A DNA stretch of 64,000 nucleotides from Euclidia mi (lineage: Eukaryota > Arthropoda > Insecta > Lepidoptera > Erebidae): positions 21,627,516-21,691,515 of the forward strand of contig OX123193.2 in NCBI GenBank assembly GCA_944739405.2. The letters are read 5' to 3'. Made by a program: the position numbers and the translations under genes. Each line of letters opens with the position of its first letter. Within the stretch, counting starts at the first letter, position 1. Positions 1 through 11,170 of the stretch are shown one piece after another. The notes below the pieces were generated by a model that had not been told where the DNA came from, ran no database searches, and was given only the letters and a program-made list of their open reading frames with translations.

Positions 1-846
1 TTTAATAATAACACACGTTGAATAAATTTTATGTACTCTTCTTAAAAAATCTATTAGGCATAATGTTTATAATGACTCAAAGCTACTAAGAGGATAGTAT
101 GCCATGCTCAGAGGCTCAAGCACGAAATATTTGCGAATTTGATAAGTAAACGTATCGAGTCCTCGATAACAGAATTATAGCAGCCAGCACCAACCAATTT
201 TGACATCTATCGTTTACTCGATGACTTTACATTAGTATCGTAACGGTATCGTACATAGGGATGTGACCATGTGAGCTAAATGAACGTCTTATTGAATGAA
301 TGGTACGTTCCAAACTAGGTGAAATAGTTAATATTAATAAAATTTATATTGTAAAAACTCTTTTGTAGAAAACATAAAAAATATTTTATGGTTTCCGAAT
401 GTCCTTTCTTGTCATCGTCAGATGACGGACTTGTGTCAATAAATAAAAATCTAGTAAATCAAAATACGAGTAATTAAATCATTGGCACATTGTTATATAA
501 AGAATTAGGTAAATACTATTATGGAAGGTGTTCGTGATACATTATTTTATTTTGGTTAAACTGCGTGAATACTACAATATAAAGTGTTCAACAAGAAAAT
601 TATAATAATATAAGTTTACAAGTTTCATTGTTGTTGGAACACCTTATATGTATGATGTCTAAAGAAGATTTCGGTTATTTCTATAGCTAAGAAGCATGAA
701 GTTTTATACAGAAGCTAATAAAGTGGACCAGTGTTATGTACCTGATATTCAAAGCCTATTTTTATAAGAATATTTAGTTGAAAATAAAATAATGGTTATT
801 GTTGTATTGGTGTTTTTCATTTATTACTACAGCTTAATAAGATTAA
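1..846. other. No gene seen, AT-rich DNA
   Basis: I see no coding region with recognisable protein similarity, no RNA gene and no mobile-element ends in this stretch. It is AT-rich with short chance ORFs only. It may be intergenic or intronic host DNA. Confidence 0.5.
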
Positions 847-1001
847 GGCCTACCTCACATTGGGCGTCAGCGTTACTCGAGCGTACACCCAGTGTGCGCT
901 CGGCGTTCACTCTGTAGTACAAAGTGAACCGCGCCGGGCTCACGCCGAACGGACGCCGAGCGTACGCTCGAGGAACGCTCATGACCAATGTGAGGGAGGC
1001 C
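847..1001. mobile_element. 155-bp GC-rich hairpin MITE, PIF/Harbinger-like
   Basis: The two ends are inverted copies: the left begins GGCCTACCTCACATTGG and the right, read on the other strand, begins GGCCTCCCTCACATTGG. The inverted similarity continues inward for about 40 bp to a GTACGCTCGAG-type core, so most of the element folds on itself. The flanks carry TAA on both sides (844-846 and 1002-1004). A 3-bp TAA/TTA duplication and ends starting GGCC fit PIF/Harbinger-derived MITEs. It is much more GC-rich than its surroundings. A long ORF across it is an accident of composition. Family assignment is inference. Confidence 0.7.
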
Positions 1002-1004
1002 TAA

Positions 1005-3440
1005 TAGACAGCTATTTTATCACATATCTTCTGACTAAAGCGTTCGTTTTTTATTGATATTCAGTCATATCCGAGAGGGCTAGGTAAGACGCTGATATAA
1101 GACTCACGAATTATTTACGGCAGATACTAGTCCGTCACCTAAATTTTATTATTATACTCGCTGTGCCCGCATATTATTTCTTCAAAATAAGAGGGTTTTA
1201 AAACAACCTTACAAACCCAAATTTACCCCCTTGAAGATACAATATGAAAATCCTTCTTAAGTGTTATAAAATAAATCCGCGGTCCAAATTGTATGTTTCT
1301 ATCTTCAGCGTTTGATTATATGTTAGTCAGGATAAGTTCTTTTTATACTTGTAGAGTAGAGCACCTACTTAATTGTAGAGTAGAATACGCAGAAGTGTTA
1401 AAAGAGTCTCTAAATAACATCCTATGTTCATATTAGAAAATTGATATGATGTCGATTTCGATTGGTACTTTGTTTTTCGTATATAGATAATTTTCACACA
1501 TATTTTTACATGCTCGCAACCAAAATATGGGGTTATTTACTACATATTTAAAGTGGCAAAATTTGCGTGTTTGCTTCTTTATTGTGTCAATAATCAGGTC
1601 CTACATTCAAAAGGAACACATAAAATATAAATCTACATAAATATTCATCATAAAAAGGCTCAAAACGTATAAATACGATACATATATAAGTTTCGAATCT
1701 TTTCTCACCAACAAATTCTAGGTGAAAATTGTTTCGACAAAATGACATTAGATTTACATTAGGTTTACTTTGCTTATGTCAAATCAGGAGTTCGTGCTGC
1801 CGTTTTTTGCTTATTTGTTAGAAAACTCGATACATTTACATGACATTTACCGCAGAATTGTCGTCGAAAGTAGTTTGTGCTGCCAATATTAGTTGCATCT
1901 TACGCACGATAGGGGCGCTGTACAATTGCCATACAAATTTTGACATTTACGATACGTATACTTTCTCGATAGTTTTTCGTGCTAGGGCCTCAGCTTATCA
2001 AGTCTTTGCCCACGAAGTATACAAAACAAAGAATGTTACGTTAAATTATTTTCATTTAAGTTCTTACCAGCCAGTAATAATCTTTAAGACACTTTTTGGT
2101 GTTTAGCCTTCAGAATATGATCTAACATTAGATATTCTTTTGTTAGACACGTAGTCTCAACGTCAGCCTATTGTCTGGCTAATGCATATGTTATAAAGGC
2201 TTTTTTCAAAAACTTTACTTAATTAATTTCTCATCAATAAGTATCTCATAATTCATATGTAATTTTTATGTGATCTTATAATGACGAATTTATTCTTATG
2301 ATAAGAAGTTAAAGCTTCTTAAGGCGAGTTAAGGTTTCCCACAATGGTTTTAGTGTCTCACAATAAGTAGATAATAATCAATTCATACTTGCTTGAGATT
2401 CTAAAACAAATCCAGTAGGTTGATAAGTAGAATAACCCTTTACTTCAGCTAAGTGTACCAAATTATAAAACCATGAACTTGAATCATCTTTCATGCCTAC
2501 TTAAACATTTTACTGAAATAATTTAAAATAAAATAAGAATTTTGTATACGAATTTATGAATAAACTTTGAGCCGCTAGATTCCGCTAGATTCCATTGCTG
2601 CTTTAAATGTTTGATAATATTTTAGTATCAATTGAGTGCGGAAATAATTTCGTCTAAGTCAATACAGCTTTGTGTTTAAAATATAACTTACATAATTGAA
2701 TTTATTGTTACTCAAAATTATTTGAATTCAGGCACTGTGTCATGATTAAAGATGATAATATTTGGTGCACATTTCAAATATTTAGTTTCAACCCAATAAA
2801 AAGCTGTGATCAGTCTTCAAGGTAATAACTATTTCTAAAATGTTAATCATTGATCTAATTCTGTTGTTATTATTGTTTGTCGACAACGTAGTATATTATT
2901 AATATCTGATTACGCACTTAGTGTTATCCACATTCTTCCAAACTTGTTAAGAGCCTCCGTCAATTATATACCTTCTGATCATACTGATTATTGAAATAGA
3001 CATATTGAAGTAGAGCTGTGGTAAATTAATATGAGTTTCATAATTAACCTTAGTTCATTAATATCTTGTGCTGTCATCATCATTATATTCTTTATCTCTC
3101 CTTTAAAAATTCTGTAAAGCAAAACAGAATCAGCCTTTACAGGAAAAAAATACAGTAATCTGAGGAAAAGTGTTAATGTATCCATTTGTTATTTCACAAA
3201 ACATTGAAACAAAAAAGTAAAACCATAGGACATTTTATTCGTCCTTTGCCGTTTCGTATCTAAAGTCTGACCATGCCCCGAAATATATTATATCATAGAT
3301 TTTATCAAGTGAATCACACTAAAAAATCATCCTAGCTAAACTACTGTAATGCCAAACTGATTGGTAAACGACAAACTTCCACAGCTACCCGCATTTTCGT
3401 AATCCCAGTACTGTCACACAACACAAAGCGATCCTAGCTG
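1005..3440. other. No gene seen
   Basis: This is AT-rich sequence without a recognisable gene. A small tandem duplication of GCTAGATTCC lies near 2575-2595. Short ORFs on both strands look like chance and match nothing I know. Confidence 0.45.
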
Positions 3441-3449
3441 ATAAATCCA

Positions 3450-3620
3450 TTCAATTACAGTTTTTTCCTGTGACTCCATTTACAAATCCATTTCAATTTG
3501 AAAAGTTTCGTGATAAACGCGCTCGCTCTGTGTCGATCGTGGTCGAGTGCACTTGTTGCTATTGTTCGGACATTGAGGCGAGTCGTCGCGAGCCTGCCGC
3601 GTTTGTTTGTGCTTTGGTAA
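3450..3620 (+). other. Locally GC-rich patch, possible 5' exon (weak)
   Basis: About 3515-3610 is clearly richer in GC and CG dinucleotides than its surroundings and is followed by a GTAATA that could serve as a splice donor near 3617. Insect first exons and promoters often look like this, but there is no recognisable coding sequence and no clear TATA or initiator that I would defend. An unrecognised repeat fragment is an equally good explanation. Confidence 0.12.
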
Positions 3621-3754
3621 TACCGAACAGATCTGATTATGAATCAGTGATACTCATAATAGTTAAGCTTGGATGTAAACTTTTAGATGACAGCTTGCGA
3701 TTAAAATACATATTGCTAAAATGTTAACATAAGATTATTAAATAAGACACTTAT

Positions 3755-3880
3755 TATATTTATTATTTATTACGAGCCTAGTTTGCGCCCCACTGCAGCT
3801 GGGCCTCCCCTTCCAACTTCCACCTGTCGCGATCACATGCGTGCTCCGGCCAATCTCCACGTCACAACGTCTAAACCCTC
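3755..3880 (-). mobile_element. Possible RTE-type LINE fragment
   Basis: The stretch with CACTGCAGCTGGGCCTCCCC and the following C-rich segment resembles a piece often seen at the 3' side of lepidopteran RTE-type LINEs in reverse orientation. There is no reading frame left and no boundaries can be set. This rests on pattern memory only. Confidence 0.25.
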
Positions 3881-3958
3881 TTTCACAAAAACTTATAAAA
3901 AAAACTAAATATTTAGGTGATGACCGCTTTTATTGCTGAAACGTATGTAGCTGTAAAT

Positions 3959-3995
3959 ATTATTTAGGACAAAGATAATCTTTGTCCTAAATAAT
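3959..3995. repeat. Perfect 18-bp-arm palindrome, 1-nt spacer
   Basis: The left arm 3959-3976 (ATTATTTAGGACAAAGAT) is the exact reverse complement of 3978-3995, with one A between. The absence of mismatches suggests a recent inverted duplication, or a constrained site. Confidence 0.85.
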
Positions 3996-4229
3996 AATTC
4001 AGCTAAGCAGTTTTTTTACAAAGGGTTCATTGTTTTGGTCTATATTAGCAAGACTTACATCTATTGTTGTAATCCAGTTATACGCAAATAAAAATGAAAT
4101 AGCACAAATGGAATGAAAGTAAAAGCTTACGAAAAACAGAACAAAACTCATAAATAATATAGAAAAGTTTATGAAAAATTGTAGCACAGGTTAGAAAGAG
4201 AGGCAAATGTGTGTGGTATAGATATACAT

Positions 4230-4478
4230 GTTACATCACACTTACATACATACATACATAGACTCACGCCTGTTTCCCTGGAGGGGAGGCAGAGGCATAT
4301 TAAACGCCCACTTTTCGCCAGTGTTTTGATCTCACGTAATAGGTGGCGAGCCTATTGCCGCTTATCGGGATATTTTGTTTGCCAGAGCCTCGTCCGTTGA
4401 TCTGCAGGTGCACCACTTGCAGGTGAGATTGGCTTGGGATCCTAAGTTCTTGGTGGGAACCCTATGCACCCTAATCTG
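4230..4478 (-). mobile_element. SINE/LINE 3' end with (ACAT)n tail
   Basis: An ACATACATACAT run is followed by GACTCACGCCTGTTTCCC and GGCGAGCCTATTGCCG. The same block occurs in the SINE at 36026-36297, and its beginning occurs at the 3' end of the RTE-type LINE at 52350-53480. Read on the - strand, the microsatellite is the 3' tail. After about 4370 the similarity to the SINE stops and no tRNA-like head is visible, so this is a truncated SINE or a LINE 3' UTR. Confidence 0.6.
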
Positions 4479-4536
4479 CTGCTGACTGAGACATAACGGA
4501 TAAATGTACATTTATCCGTTATGTCTCAGTCAGCAG
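4479..4536. repeat. 58-bp perfect palindrome, no spacer
   Basis: Positions 4479-4507 are the exact reverse complement of 4508-4536 (left arm starts CTGCTGACTGAGACATAACG). It sits at the junction between the SINE/LINE-tail block and an RTE-type tail. A zero-spacer 29-bp arm is unusual; it may be a recent template-switch event or an assembly fold-back. Confidence 0.85.
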
Positions 4537-4599
4537 TTTACGGGAGAAACTGTAGGCGAGACCAGACTGCCTCCAGAAGCACCACTGGCTTTTCGAAGT

Positions 4600-4676
4600 T
4601 ATAGTGTAGTGTAAGCGAAGAGAGGCGTATACTCAGCAATGGGTCATTTTATGCAGGGCTGATAATGATGGTGTAT
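4600..4676 (+). mobile_element. RTE-type LINE 3' tail remnant
   Basis: The segment GAAGAGAGGCGTATACTCAG followed by CAGGGCTGATAATGATGG matches the general pattern of lepidopteran RTE-type LINE ends (an ...AGGCCTATGTCCAGCAGTGG motif, then GGCTG and a GATGATG tail). It is diverged and very short. Confidence 0.5.
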
Positions 4677-4699
4677 GTCTCCACTGATTTAAGAACCGT

Positions 4700-7300
4700 T
4701 TCTTGCTACTTTTCAGACACATTGCTCTCGATTCTGTCTTTGAGTAATTTTATAGGAAAAAGCGATTTTTTTTCTTTGCATAAAATAGCTTACGGCTATT
4801 AATTTTATAAACTCTATTAACAAATTTAAACAGAAGGCAAATTTCTGTTATATACAGCCACGATTATTAGACGTATCAATGTCTGTTTGTCTGTGTATGG
4901 CTCTCCGAAACAAATGCAGCTGTCTGATCGCCGCAGTGAACGCAAGCGCTGCCCGTGACGTAACTGTTTCGGTTTTCGACCTACTTTCTATTGTTCAATG
5001 ACTCTCGCATGCTCTCCAAGGTCTGGCTAGTGACGTATTATACCCATTTCATTAAGTAAGTTTGTAGATCCGTATTATTAAGTCGATATTTTTATTGCCG
5101 ACCATTTTGTTTAGGTAGTAGAGCGTTACTGATTTCATCATGGATGGGTCGGCTTGACTGTCGTATAAATCCGCTCACAGAATATTGACGTTAAGTAATA
5201 GTAACTATATTGGTGCGTTTCGTGCGGTGATTGAGAGTGCCGAAGGCCCATCCCCATTTACTTATCCGGTATTTCCTGTTATTTCTTTTCCAAAGATCGG
5301 ATAATGCTTTCATATAGTCAATCACGTTGCTAGACTTGGTAGTTGAACTCACAATATATCGAAGGTATAAACACGACCTTCAGGATCCCACGATGCTGAG
5401 AAAATACTATTTTGATCATCGGTTTCATTAGCATTCAGCATCTCGCTTAGCAATAAATGCGACATGATGCTTATTTTAGAGAACATAAAAAAATATTAGA
5501 TAGCATCACAGGCCCGTGACCGTATAGTTTATTCATGAGTGCGTAGAAAATACTGGCCGAGGGAATGTCCCTTGTTGATACATCACGTAAAGTTCCACCA
5601 CAAATTACACGCTCATTTTATTAATGCCAGCAAAATACTTTCGATCATAAAGCTTTAGTACAAGTTTGATTAATATTGAAGTCTTATGATACTTCTCAAT
5701 CGAAATATTGAAACTAATGTACACCAAAGTGCACTCCGTAGCTGTTTCGTAGCACGTCGTAGACGATGTATTTCGACGTAGTAGCGTAGCGGCTTGCTAC
5801 ATAAATGTACGTAGCGTCTATATTAACAACGCTGAAACGAACGAAAACGATATACATAATTACATTCATGTATTCAATAGAAACTTTATATTATTTCACA
5901 ACTGATACAAAATAAGAAGAAAACTACGTCCCGAATTAAATCGCTTTTTCGAATAAAAGTGTTAGGGAGATAAAAATAAATAAAGAAATAAAAGTAAACA
6001 GCTTGCCTTTATTCGTATTTTAGTCGAGTATTTTACATTTTATCTATATTTTGTTTTTATCTTTATTTTTGTATATTTTGGTAGTTCCAGGTACTTCCTC
6101 TATATATAGAACTTTACATCATGAGTATGTCCGTTGCCTAATTTTGGCGTATCGAGACATGTGTTGAATAATATTATTAAGCCGTGCTTTATCGGTTTGG
6201 GTGTGATATATCATATTTATATACATTACTCGGTTAAGTGATCATATCTATAGGTATATTGCGAGGGAAAATCTACTTCTGTTGAGAACACAATGAGAAC
6301 ACAATTCATTTATTATTAAATTGCTAGTATAACTATAAATACCACACATAGAAATGTTTCATGCAAGTTGTATACATCAATATAATATCGTAGAATATAC
6401 ACTTTGTATTTTGCCATCGGTATCAAATAAACAAAATTCAACTTAGTATTTAAAGATCAAAGACGCACAGTTTTTCTAAATGTGTATTTGTATAAGGATA
6501 TATTAATTGTTATAACGTATGTGTGTCTTGTGCTCAGCTTCTTGGTTTTTTTTATTGAGCCCTTTAACTCCAGAACGCCAAGACAAAATATGATGTTGAT
6601 GGTACCTTAGTTTGCTTTACTAGAACAAAGCTATTGTTATACGAATAAACATAGATTACTTACAAAATATGATACCCTAAATAGCTTAAAACCCATGAAA
6701 ATAGTAAAGAAAATAGGTTTTCTTTTCGAGGAATAAAATGGATATTTTTAACAACTTCAGAGGGTTTAAAAATGTTTAAATAAATTGTAAGCTCCGTCTC
6801 TAATAAATATGTGTATCTTTATTTACCACTTACGTCCGTCTATAGAATGGTAACGCCACAAATTTGATATTCCCTCTTAGATAGGCCCAAGATAAGACAT
6901 GTAATTAACGCTCGACGTTTCCGGAAAAAATGTTTGAGGTAATTCATAAATAAGTAACCGAGCTGGGTAAGTTATAAACTTTATATTTTGCTCAGTCAAT
7001 TTATAGGGAAAATGAAGCCTTCGCATATCACCTTAAACATGATCGATCTTACTTATAAAAATCTCGTTGAGTGTGATTTAGCTACCTCTCAGCTGAACAG
7101 CTCTCAATCATTTAAACAATGCTAAAATTATCTTTACTTATAAACGTTGTTAAGCTGTTGTTCAGCTGAGTAACTGATAATGAACGATACACACACACGA
7201 GGGCCACAGATTATAGCCAAAATAGTTGACAAAATAATGCAATTGAACGAACACGCTAGTATATTTTTTATCTATGACTCATAGATACATAGTTACCTCC
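4700..7300. other. No gene seen
   Basis: No recognisable coding exon or element with clear ends. Around 5730-5815 a run of GTAGC/CTACG words forms weak inverted structure of the kind seen in some MITEs. Around 4915-5030 composition is less AT-rich but the frames are short. At 7087-7170, AGCTGAACAGCT is mirrored by AGCTGTTGTTCAGCT. None of these supports a firm call. Confidence 0.4.
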
Positions 7301-7307
7301 ATGGCAA

Positions 7308-7440
7308 ATATATTTATTTTTATTTATTTATTTATTTAAACTTTATGCACTAAAAGTGTACATGGGTGGACTAAATACCATTAGGCATTCTCTAACAGTC
7401 GACCTTTAGGTGGTGCAGAAATAGATGTGGTAGGTGCATT
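7308..7440 (-). mobile_element. CR1-type LINE 3' end remnant
   Basis: A TTTATTTATTTA run is followed by text equivalent to the 3' UTR end of LINE2 and LINE5: a TTAGGCATT...CTAACAGTC...CTTTAGGTGGTGCAGA pattern also seen at 53690-53775 and, on the opposite strand, at 29720-29795. The ATTT microsatellite is the tail, so the element reads on the - strand. Only the 3' end is present. Confidence 0.65.
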
Positions 7441-8050
7441 GGAAGTAGTGTAGACAATCGATAACTGAAAAAAAAATATAATATAAAGATATTCTGTCAA
7501 AGACTATGATAGAATATCGTTACTATGACAAATAACAAAATGTCCGAGAGCTGGTGAACAATTTTTGTTAATTTTTTAAACGCTACGAGAAATATTGATA
7601 AATTTTGAAATTTTTCTTTCATTACAGTTTCTTTGAGATTCAATCTATTTGCTTAAGGGTTATTATTCTCATTACGAGTGTATCTTTGTTTTTCATAAAA
7701 AGATCTAATAAATGTTCTTTTTCGGGTATTGTTATTATTTAGGATGGAATTATTTATTTACTCCGAAAATAATATTTAGAGGCCGCATCAGTGCTGTCGC
7801 TCGTGCTTTTGCGAGAGCTAACCGCATCGTAATTCGCAGTAACCTTGAGCAAGAGATACAGCCAATATAAGCTCTCATTATAAAAAATATACTTTAGAAT
7901 GCCTCCAATTTTTTTTGCCTGTTCAAAGATTCTAGTGTTTGTAGGGGGCCGCTACACTTCAACTAGACCTCAACTATCTTATTTAGATCTATTTAAGGCC
8001 AATCACAGAATTTCTTGTAATGCCTCAATTAGGTATGTAACCAAAAATTG
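7441..8050. other. No gene seen
   Basis: AT-rich DNA with a less AT-rich patch at about 7785-7860. I see nothing coding. The SINE at 8066 is inserted at its right edge and has duplicated 15 bp of it. Confidence 0.4.
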
Positions 8051-8065
8051 TTTACCAGCTCTTCT

Positions 8066-8381
8066 CATCATCCTCCTTTATTTTTCAATCTGGGGTTATC
8101 CCATTTTTCAATCTGACCTCTGCAACCCGAAGGGATTGCGATATTCCATGGGTAAGACTAGTGTCCGTTTACTTAGAAGGTACTGACGCTCTATAACGTC
8201 AAAGATCTTCATGACAACCGGGACCGACGGCTTAACGTGCTCTCCGAGGCACGGGGTAAGCGGTAATTAACAATTCAATACGCACATAACTCCGAAAAGT
8301 CATTGGTGCGCGCCGTGGATTCGAACCCGATACCCTCTGCATGGCAGTCTGTTGGTATCTCCACTAGGCTATCGCTGCTTA
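8066..8381 (-). mobile_element. tRNA-derived SINE with 15-bp target duplication
   Basis: On the - strand the head reads TAGCCTAGTGGAG (A-box-like), followed about 45 nt later by GGTTCGAATCC, a perfect B-box core, so the promoter is a tRNA-type Pol III promoter. The low-coordinate end is the 3' end and carries a GGATGATGA tail of the RTE type. The flanks are TTTACCAGCTCTTCT at 8051-8065 and again at 8382-8396, a perfect 15-bp duplication that fixes the boundaries. Confidence 0.85.
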
Positions 8382-8396
8382 TTTACCAGCTCTTCT

Positions 8397-8460
8397 AATC
8401 AAATCAAATCAAATCGTTTATTGCAACTATTGTGTTCTATGTATCTACTATTATGTTGTT
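8397..8460 (-). mobile_element. LINE 3' tail, (ATTTG)n type
   Basis: AATCAAATCAAATCAAATC followed by GTTTATTGCAACTA is the reverse complement of a LINE end of the form ...CAATAAAC(GATTT)n. CR1-type elements in this window end in comparable pentanucleotide or tetranucleotide tails. No coding part is visible beyond it. Confidence 0.5.
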
Positions 8461-8619
8461 CTAAAAATATCGGAAAGAAAAACTAATTAAATATTATAAT
8501 GTTGGAATCTGTTAGATCTTCGAAATATATGTTTAATTATAAGTAAACAACATTAAAATTGAAAAAATGCAAACAAATAAATTTGTCAATGTATAAAATG
8601 TCATTGATCGAACAGCTGA

Positions 8620-9460
8620 TTCAAGTAAAACCCCCCATTGTGCCTATCAGCAAAGGTTAAACAAGGTCCCGCTGTTGTTTATATTTGACAGGTATTTGAA
8701 CATCACTTAGGCTACTAAACTACTAAACTCTAAACAGGATTTATAGGTAAGGTTCTTGCTAATCAGCTACTGAGAGCAGTAGTTGTTAAAAATGTTGACT
8801 AGCGTTTATAAGTAAGAGGGGATTATTTTGAGAATCGATCATATTAGGTTATCAAAAAAAAAACAAATTGTTCACGTACGTTTTTGATTCCATTGCTTAT
8901 ATTAAATGTTTGCTTCAACATGTACTAGTTTCTGTCATGTATCTTTAAATAAATAAATATACTGTATCTTGTGTTAACGTTAATGCTCGTCGTTTTATTA
9001 TTGGGTTTCTTCTACTTGAATTAAAGGCGCAGCAAGTCGCATAGTCTTATCGAGTTCTGAGCCTTTTCAACAAATTATGATAAAATTCCTCTGCCGCGTG
9101 CGTCCATCTATTCACAATAAACTCTAATAGTACCGATCGGATTTTCAACTGATTTTCACCAATAGACAGACTGATTGATGAGAAAGTTTGTAAAGTTTTT
9201 CTGTATTTTTCTAATTCACGCTTGAAGCCGGGACAGATTGCTTAATAATAATTTGTGTTAATTATGAAACGTTGGAAAGTATGCACTCCACGGTTCTATT
9301 AGAGATAAATAGGTCAAAATATTCGAGTAGAGTTGCCGAATTATATACGGCGCCAAGAAGGTCCCGACAAATAAAAGGGGTTGCAAACGTAGAAGATGAC
9401 TCGATGGATGACACGGAAGCAAGCTTGAATTGGCTTCTTGCAAGCATAAGATAATATTTT
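8620..9460. other. No gene seen
   Basis: A short C/G-containing patch at 8620-8700 and otherwise AT-rich DNA. Overlapping ORFs near 9260-9550 on both strands match no family I know. Confidence 0.4.
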
Positions 9461-9465
9461 TTTGA

Positions 9466-9745
9466 ATGCACGGATGGCCTAGTGCTTAAAGCGGTCGTGA
9501 TGCCGCTTATCATTAAGCTAAGTGTCGCGGGTTTGGTTCCCATATGAGACATTACTTAGTGCGAAACTCAAATTGTTGTTTGAGTCTTGGTGCTCTTTTT
9601 CTCTCCTCCGATTAAATGTTTGTGAAGTCTCCCGCAACACAGGAAAATGCATGGTGCGGGACTTATCTTTTGCAAAGATAATATGAGATGTTAAACGACC
9701 AAGACAAGTCATTAAGCAAATCAAAAACGTTGCAAGTGTAGTCTA
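9466..9745 (+). mobile_element. tRNA-derived SINE (diverged)
   Basis: The head TGGCCTAGTGC (A-box-like, about 9475) is followed at the right distance by GGGTTTGGTTCCC (about 9529), a B box with one or two changes. The body then has the GTTTGAGTCTTGGTG word typical of lepidopteran SINEs. The 3' boundary is uncertain and I see no clear target duplication, so this is an older copy than the one at 8066. The imperfect B box and the long body argue against a functional tRNA gene. Confidence 0.6.
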
Positions 9746-10029
9746 GTCTTTTACTACACGCCCCGGGAACAGACGTTGATCTTATAAAATATGTATATAT
9801 GCAAACTACTACTAAAGATAAACGCTCCCGGCTTGCTAAAGATATGCCACTTAAAGTTTAACTACATGTGCATATATCTACATAATGAGGCCCGAAATAT
9901 ATCAGTATTGTTGTGACTTAAGGGCACACGTTGGCGTGTTCCCTAAAGAAGAAGTAAAGGAGACTTTGGAGTCTTCTTTACCACGCGTGAAATTATGTAC
10001 CAGATACTTTAAGTCTACATTTATATAGC

Positions 10030-10210
10030 AGGTATATAAAACTCTATTATTACTGACTCACAGAAAGACAACGTACTGCTGAAACTACCTGGCGCTAGAA
10101 GCTGAAATTTAGCATGTTAGTTCCTTTGTGAGTATAGGGGAGAACTAAGAGAGTTCTTTTGGTAATTCCCCAAACCCTAAAAGGTGGTCCGAGTATGCAT
10201 AGAAGTTTTT
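10030..10210 (+). mobile_element. Diverged copy of the 206-bp Helitron-like repeat
   Basis: TACTGACTCACAGAAAGACA, GCTGAAACTACCTGGCGC and GCTGAAATTTAGCATGTTAG follow in the same order as in the cleaner copies at 35435, 40147 and 52152. Divergence is high and neither terminus is intact. Confidence 0.55.
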
Positions 10211-10251
10211 ATCTGAGTGATATTCACACGTCATGTGGCAAGCAGACATAA

Positions 10252-10331
10252 GGCCGTGGGAAATGGCCATAAAAGAAAGGCCTATGATCAGCAGTGGACA
10301 CAATCAGGTTGTGAATGATGATGATGATGAG
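10252..10331 (+). mobile_element. RTE-type LINE 3' tail with (GAT)n
   Basis: AAAGGCCTATGATCAGCAG and TGGACA, followed by GGTTGTGAATGATGATGATG, is the recognisable end of lepidopteran RTE-type LINEs. No coding sequence is attached. Confidence 0.65.
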
Positions 10332-10395
10332 ATTCACGCAGACGAAATAGCGGACAAATCAAGTCAAAAATATAATATTTTATTTACAAAGACTT

Positions 10396-10446
10396 AAAAA
10401 TCTAAGCCGTTTTCACCAACTGTTGTTGAAAACGGCTTAGATTTTT
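10396..10446. repeat. Perfect 20-bp-arm hairpin, 11-nt loop
   Basis: Positions 10396-10415 (AAAAATCTAAGCCGTTTTCA) are exactly complementary to 10427-10446. The arms show no mismatch. There is no poly-U context or gene end nearby that would make it a terminator. Confidence 0.85.
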
Positions 10447-10449
10447 ATG

Positions 10450-11170
10450 CTCTTCTTATGATATACATGTGACCAATACACGACCCATTCAAAAACATAA
10501 CTAGCCAATCACAGTACATTATTTCATAGTACATTACGCAATCATACCCTCCATAGGTTTATGAAGCAAAATCGGACCCTTGTCAAGGCGCGCCTGTTTG
10601 ATATCAAATCTAATTGACAAACGAGCGGATTACGTACTATAGCTGGATCGTAACGTGAGCTGTCAATTGTACGGAACTGGGTAATGAATGGCCAACGACA
10701 GTTTGATTGAGTGTCATGTAGGCTAATGTAAAGCGATGTGGGTCGTGACAATATTATTTACTCGTTGAGTCTGACACGAGTTATAATAGATAACAACAAA
10801 AAGGCCACTAGGTCCAGTGGTTAATTTATCTGGCTGCTAAGCTGGATGTCATGTGAATTTTTGTGAGTTGAACATGTTGTCGTTGCCTGTTCGTACCCAC
10901 AGTTTGACATTATTTACAGTTATCTGCTTTTTCTCGATTCGGCAAGGCTCACACCGTCGCACATGGTACGGTAATGAGTAGCGCAATATTTAGTATCTAA
11001 ACTCGTTTAGTGGTTCGGTGAGAGGTGAGCTAAAGGTGTAAAAGACATATTATTATTCTCAGAAATCGAAATAATTAAACGACGGTCTTATTAATTACGC
11101 AAACGGTTCTGCTTACGTAATTATGCTGAAACGTAAATGAAAAAGGTAAATAATGGGCAAAGGTAACCAG
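10450..11170. other. No gene seen; degenerate SINE-like trace
   Basis: Around 10803-10865 the words CACTAGGTCCAGTGGTTAA and CTGGCTGCTAAGC faintly resemble a tRNA-derived SINE head, but no B box is convincing. The rest is unassigned. Confidence 0.3.

Noticed and set aside
847..1057. 65-codon ORF over the GC-rich block
   Set aside because: It crosses both arms of the hairpin MITE; openness is due to GC composition.
7899..8186. 95-codon ORF
   Set aside because: It runs through the target duplication into the SINE and so crosses an insertion boundary.
8290..8381. Possible tRNA gene with GGTTCGAATCC box
   Set aside because: It is the head of a SINE with target duplications and has no complete cloverleaf.
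9466..9550. Possible tRNA gene
   Set aside because: B box is imperfect and a long SINE body follows.
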